Below the pieces are notes generated by a model. That model had not been told where the DNA came from. It saw nothing but the letters and a program-made list of their open reading frames with translations, and did not search any database. A DNA stretch of 64,000 nucleotides from Steromphala cineraria (Eukaryota > Mollusca > Gastropoda > Trochida > Trochidae). Positions 58,376-64,000 of the stretch are shown one piece after another. The translations under genes were made by a program, and so were the position numbers. Where the stretch lies: contig OU744730.1 of assembly GCA_916613615.1 (NCBI GenBank), positions 4,061,582 through 4,125,581 of the forward strand, in the 5' to 3' direction. Every line of letters begins with the position of its first letter. Position 1 is the stretch's first letter.

Positions 58376-61300
58376 GAAGATATATACCTATATACCTATA
58401 TACCTATCTATATTCCAGCTCCGCCATGAGACGAGTGTGTGTGGTGGGTGCTGGAGTGGTTGGTTTATCCACAGCTCTCCATATCCTAGAATCAGTGCCT
58501 GACGTCTCTCTGTCTGATCACAGTATATATACCTATATACCTATATACCTATATACCTATCTATATTCCAGCTCCACCATGAGACGAGTGTGTGTGGTGG
58601 GTGCTGGAGTGGTTGGTTTATCCACAGCTCTCCATATCCTAGAATCAGTGCCTGACGTCTCTCTGTCTGATCACAGTATATATACCTATATACCTATATA
58701 CCTATATACCTATCTATATTCCAGCTCCGCCATGAGACGAGTGTGTGTGGTGGGTGCTGGAGTGGTTGGTTTATCCACAGCTCTCCATATCCTAGAATCA
58801 GTGCCTGACGTCTCTCTGTCTGATCACAGTATATATACCTATATACCTATATACCTATATACCTATATACCTATCTATATTCCAGCTCCGCCATGAGACG
58901 AGTGTGTGTGGTGGGTGCTGGAGTGGTTGGTTTATCCACAGCTCTCCACATCCTAGAATCAGTGCCTGACGTCTCTCTGTCTGATCACAGTATATATACC
59001 TATATACCTATATACCTATATACCTATCTATATTCCAGCTCCGCCATGAGACGAGTGTGTGTGGTGGGTGCTGGAGTGGTTGGTTTATCCACAGCTCTCC
59101 ATATCCTAGAATCAGTGCCTGACGTCTCTCTCTGTCTGATCACAGTATATATACCTATATACCTATATACCTATATACCTATCTATATTCCAGCTCCGCC
59201 ATGAGACGAGTGTGTGTGGTGGGTGCTGGAGTGGTTGGTTTATCCACAGCTCTCCACATCCTAGAATCAGTGCCTGACGTCTCTCTGTCTGATCACAGTT
59301 TATATACCTATATACCTATATACCTATATACCTATCTATATTCCAGCTCCGCCATGAGACGAGTGTGTGTGGTGGGTGCTGGAGTGGTTGGTTTATCCAC
59401 AGCTCTCCATATCCTAGAATCAGTGCCTGACGTCTCTCTGTCTGATCACAGTATATATACCTATATACCTATATACCTATATACCTATACATATTCCAGC
59501 TCCGCCATGAGACGAGTGTGTGTGGTGGGTGCTGGAGTGGTTGGTTTATCCACAGCTCTCCACATCCTAGAATCACAGCCTGACGTCTCTCTCAGTCTGA
59601 TCACAGTTTATATACCTATATACCTATATACCTATATACCTATCTATATTCCAGCTCCGCCATGAGACGAGTGTGTGTGGTGGGTGCTGGAGTGGTTGGT
59701 TTATCCACAGCTCTCCATATCCTAGAATCAGTGCCTGACGTCTCTCTGTCTGATCACAGTATATATACCTATATACCTATATACCTATATACCTATACAT
59801 ATTCCAGCTCCGCCATGAGACGAGTGTGTGTGGTGGGTGCTGGAGTGGTTGGTTTATCCACAGCTCTCCACATCCTAGAATCAGTGCCTGACGTCTCTCT
59901 GTCTGATCACAGTATATATACCTATATACCTATATACCTATATACCTATATACCTATACATATTCCAGCTCCGCCATGAGACGAGTGTGTGTGGTGGGTG
60001 CTGGAGTGGTTGGTTTATCCACAGCTCTCCACATCCTAGAATCAGTGCCTGACGTCTCTCTGTCTGATCACAGTATATATACCTATATACCTATATACCT
60101 ATATACCTATATACCTATACATATTCCAGCTCCGCCATGAGACGAGTGTGTGTGGTGGGTGCTGGAGTGGTTGGTTTATCCACAGCTCTCCACATCCTAG
60201 AATCACTGCCTGACGTCTCTCTCAGTCTGATCACAGTATATATACCTATATACCTATATACCTATATACCTATATACCTATCTATATTCCAGCTCCGCCA
60301 TGAGACGAGTGTGTGTGGTGGGTGCTGGAGTGGTTGGTTTATCCACAGCTCTCCACATCCTAGAATCAGTGCCTGACGTCTCTCTGTCTGATCACAGTAT
60401 ATATACCTATATACCTATATACCTATATACCTATATACCTATACATATTCCAGCTCCGCCATGAGACGAGTGTGTGTGGTGGGTGCTGGAGTGGTTGGTT
60501 TATCCACAGCTCTCCACATCCTAGAATCACAGCCTGACGTCTCTCTGTCTGATCACAGTATATATACCTATATACCTATATACCTATATACCTATATACC
60601 TATATACCTATCTATATTCCAGCTCCACCATGAGACGAGTGTGTGTGGTGGGTGCTGGAGTGGTTGGTTTATCCACAGCTCTCCACATCCTAGAATCACT
60701 GCCTGACGTCTCTCTCAGTCTGATCACAGTATATATACCTATATACCTATATACCTATATACCTATATACCTATCTATATTCCAGCTCCGCCATGAGACG
60801 AGTGTGTGTGGTGGGTGCTGGAGTGGTTGGTTTATCCACAGCTCTCCACATCCTAGAATCACTGCCTGACGTCTCTCTCAGTCTGATCACAGTATATATA
60901 CCTATATACCTATATACCTATATACCTATATACCTATCTATATTCCAGCTCCGCCATGAGACGAGTGTGTGTGGTGGGTGCTGGAGTGGTTGGTTTATCC
61001 ACAGCTCTCCACATCCTAGAATCAGTGCCTGACGTCTCTCAGTCTGATCACAGTATATATACCTATATACCTATATACCTATATACCTATCTATATTCCA
61101 GCTCCGCCATGAGACGAGTGTGTGTGGTGGGTGCTGGAGTGGTTGGTTTATCCACAGCTCTCCACATCCTAGAATCAGTGCCTGACGTTTCTCTGTCTGA
61201 TCACAGTATATATACCTATATACCTATATACCTATATACCTATACATATTCCAGCTCCGCCATGAGACGAGTGTGTGTGGTGGGTGCTGGAGTGGTTGGT

Positions 61301-64000
61301 TTATCCACAGCTCTCCACATCCTAGAATCAGTGCCTGACGTCTCTCTGTCTGATCACAGTTTATATACCTATATACCTATATACCTATATACCTATACAT
61401 ATTCCAGCTCCGCCATGAGACGAGTGTGTGTGGTGGGTGCTGGAGTGGTTGGTTTATCCACAGCTCTCCACATCCTAGAATCAGTGCCTGACGTCTCTCT
61501 GTCTGATCACAGTATATATACCTATATACCTATATACCTATATACCTATATACCTATCTATATTCCAGCTCCGCCATGAGACGAGTGTGTGTGGTGGGTG
61601 CTGGAGTGGTTGGTTTATCCACAGCTCTCCATATCCTAGAATCAGTGCCTGACGTCTCTCTGTCTGATCACAGTATATATACCTATATACCTATATACCT
61701 ATATACCTATACATATTCCAGCTCCGTCATGAGACGAGTGTGTGTGGTGGGTGCTGGAGTGGTTGGTTTATCCACAGCTCTCCACATCCTAGAATCAGTG
61801 CCTGACGTCTCTCTGTCTGATCACAGTATATATACCTATATACCTATATACCTATATACCTATCTATATTCCAGCTCCGCCATGAGACGAGTGTGTGTGG
61901 TGGGTGCTGGAGTGGTTGGTTTATCCACAGCTCTCCACATCCTAGAATCAGTGCCTGACGTCTCTCTGTCTGATCACAGTATATATACCTATATACCTAT
62001 ATACCTATATACCTATATACCTATACATATTCCAGCTCCGCCATGAGACGAGTGTGTGTGGTGGGTGCTGGAGTGGTTGGTTTATCCACAGCTCTCCACA
62101 TCCTAGAATCAGTGCCTGACGTCTCTCTGTCTGATCACAGTTTATATACCTATATACCTATATACCTATATACCTATCTATATTCCAGCTCCGCCATGAG
62201 ACGAGTGTGTGTGGTGGGTGCTGGAGTGGTTGGTTTATCCACAGCTCTCCACATCCTAGAATCAGTGCCTGACGTCTCTCTGTCTGATCACAGTATATAT
62301 ACCTATATACCTATATACCTATATACCTATCTATATTCCAGCTCCGCCATGAGACGAGTGTGTGTGGTGGGTGCTGGAGTGGTTGGTTTATCCACAGCTC
62401 TCCACATCCTAGAATCAGTGCCTGACGTCTCTCTGTCTGATCACAGTATATATACCTATATACCTATATACCTATATACCTATCTATATTCCAGCTCCAC
62501 CATGAGACGAGTGTGTGTGGTGGGTGCTGGAGTGGTTGGTTTATCCACAGCTCTCCACATCCTAGAATCAGTGCCTGACGTCTCTCTGTCTGATCACAGT
62601 TTATATACCTATATACCTATATACCTATCTATATTCCAGCTCCGCCATGAGACGAGTGTGTGTGGTGGGTGCTGGAGTGGTTGGTTTATCCACAGCTCTC
62701 CACATCCTAGAATCAGTGCCTGACGTCTCTCTGTCTGATCACAGTATATATACCTATATACCTATATACCTATATACCTATCTATATTCCAGCTCCGCCA
62801 TGAGACGAGTGTGTGTGGTGGGTGCTGGAGTGGTTGGTTTATCCACAGCTCTCCACATCCTAGAATCAGTGCCTGACGTCTCTCTGTCTGATCACAGTAT
62901 ATATACCTATATACCTATATACCTATATACCTATATACCTATACATATTCCAGCTCCGCCATGAGACGAGTGTGTGTGGTGGGTGCTGGAGTGGTTGGTT
63001 TATCCACAGCTCTCCACATCCTAGAATCAGTGCCTGACGTCTCTCTGTCTGATCACAGTTTATATACCTATATACCTATATACCTATATACCTATACATA
63101 TTCCAGCTCCGCCATGAGACGAGTGTGTGTGGTGGGTGCTGGAGTGGTTGGTTTATCCACAGCTCTCCATATCCTAGAATCAGTGCCTGACGTCTCTCTC
63201 TGTCTGATCACAGTATATATACCTATATACCTATATACCTATATACCTATACATATTCCAGCTCCGCCATGAGACGAGTGTGTGTGGTGGGTGCTGGAGT
63301 GGTTGGTTTATCCACAGCTCTCCACATCCTAGAATCAGTGCCTGACGTCTCTCTGTCTGATCACAGTTTATATACCTATATACCTATATACCTATATACC
63401 TATCTATATTCCAGCTCCGCCATGAGACGAGTGTGTGTGGTGGGTGCTGGAGTGGTTGGTTTATCCACAGCTCTCCACATCCTAGAATCAGTGCCTGACG
63501 TCTCTCTGTCTGATCACAGTATATATACCTATATACCTATATACCTATATACCTATATACCTATACATATTCCAGCTCCGCCATGAGACGAGTGTGTGTG
63601 GTGGGTGCTGGAGTGGTTGGTTTATCCACAGCTCTCCACATCCTAGAATCAGTGCCTGACGTCTCTCTGTCTGATCACAGTTTATATACCTATATACCTA
63701 TATACCTATATACCTATCTATATTCCAGCTCCGCCATGAGACGAGTGTGTGTGGTGGGTGCTGGAGTGGTTGGTTTATCCACAGCTCTCCACATCCTAGA
63801 ATCAGTGCCTGACGTCTCTCTGTCTGATCACAGTATATATACCTATATACCTATATACCTATATACCTATATACCTATACATATTCCAGCTCCGCCATGA
63901 GACGAGTGTGTGTGGTTGGTGCTGGAGTGGTTGGTTTATCCACAGCTCTCCACATCCTAGAATCAGTGCCTGACGTCTCTCTGTCTGATCACAGTTTATA
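58376..64000 (+). repeat. Tandem array of an oxidase first coding exon (36 visible units, open at window end)
   Basis: Unit starts (ATG) run from 58426 to 63897. Steps are 145, 153, 161 or 169 bp (differences of 8 bp, the size of the TATACCTA microsatellite in each unit), with 155 and 163 where the exon carries 2 extra bases. Each unit holds (TATACCTA)n, a 3' splice-site-like TATATTCCAG, CTCCGCC before ATG, and about 33 codons with RVCVVGAGVVGLSTALHI, then CTGATCACAG. Units are over 95% alike by eye. Frames running through several units exist because 153 is a multiple of three; they break at 161-bp units and are not real polyproteins. Confidence 0.97.
63897..64000 (+). CDS. N-terminal exon of a D-amino-acid/D-aspartate oxidase-like flavoprotein, repeated
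   Basis: This is the last of 36 units and stands for the exon in all of them. It encodes MRR followed by VCVVGAGVVGLSTALHILES, the beta-alpha-beta dinucleotide-binding fold with GAGVVG (GxGxxG) at the extreme N-terminus. VVGAGVxGLSTA is the hallmark of the FAD-binding N-terminus of D-amino-acid oxidase and D-aspartate oxidase, peroxisomal enzymes that deaminate D-amino acids. The variant reading PDVSLSLIT (units with 2 extra bases, for example 59507, 60137, 60630, 60793) fits that family best after the helix; the more common PDVSLSDHS is a frameshifted version. A GTATAT or GTTTAT after ATCACA could be the splice donor. The rest of the gene must lie right of the window. Which unit, if any, is used cannot be told here. 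Confidence 0.6.
   Translation, partial: MRRVCVVGAGVVGLSTALHILESVPDVSLSDHSL

Noticed and set aside
58348..63900. Chains of MRRVCVVGAGVV... encoding 100-226 residue multi-copy proteins
   Set aside because: They arise because 153-bp units keep the frame. The linker is translated microsatellite (IYTYIPIYLYTY) and each frame ends at 161-bp units. The single exon per unit is the meaningful part.

Overview
The window reads as nuclear DNA of a marine invertebrate, most likely a bivalve mollusc. This is inference from its intron-split genes, AT-rich intergenic DNA, dense miniature inverted-repeat transposons, tRNA-derived SINEs and molluscan-looking protein families. Nothing resembles an operon, plasmid, virus or CRISPR array. 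Genes are few: the 3' exon of an NHL-repeat protein (877-1567, +), two near-identical class A GPCR genes pointing away from each other (4591-6765, - and 12969-14994, +), a small secreted phospholipase A2-like gene in three exons (22395-27759, -), and a tandem array carrying the first coding exon of a D-amino-acid/D-aspartate oxidase-like gene (58376-64000, +), which runs off the window.

Layout. 1-1770: old 45-bp repeats and the NHL exon. 1770-16975: one large inverted duplication. From the centre outwards each arm has a shared upstream region, an array built on the receptor's start-codon region, receptor exon 1, an intron opening with repeats of the exon-1 splice donor, exon 2, and a 36-bp minisatellite. 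The minisatellites end the arms and lie in opposite orientation. The spacer holds 45-bp repeats and a foldback element. 17700-22170: transposon and SINE remains. 22175-27840: the phospholipase-like gene, with MITEs in intron 2, 101-bp repeats of its exon-1/intron-1 boundary, and a minisatellite running over its stop codon. 27840-58370: gene-poor DNA with about a dozen copies of one 360-bp MITE family, several other terminal-inverted-repeat families, foldbacks, SINEs and simple repeats. 58376-64000: 36 visible units of about 153-161 bp, each with a 3' splice-site-like AG, an ATG and a GxGxxG dinucleotide-binding exon.

The most striking pattern is shared by three unrelated genes. In each, a tandem array is built from the sequence around a first coding exon (start codon and/or splice boundary): about 28 units of 105-108 bp upstream of one receptor, about five 100-bp units at the receptor donor, five 101-bp units at the phospholipase donor, and 36 oxidase-exon units. 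Whether this is a molluscan mutational bias, a regulatory device or coincidence cannot be settled from sequence alone. I give it as the main item for follow-up. Product names rest on motifs read by eye; no database search was run.
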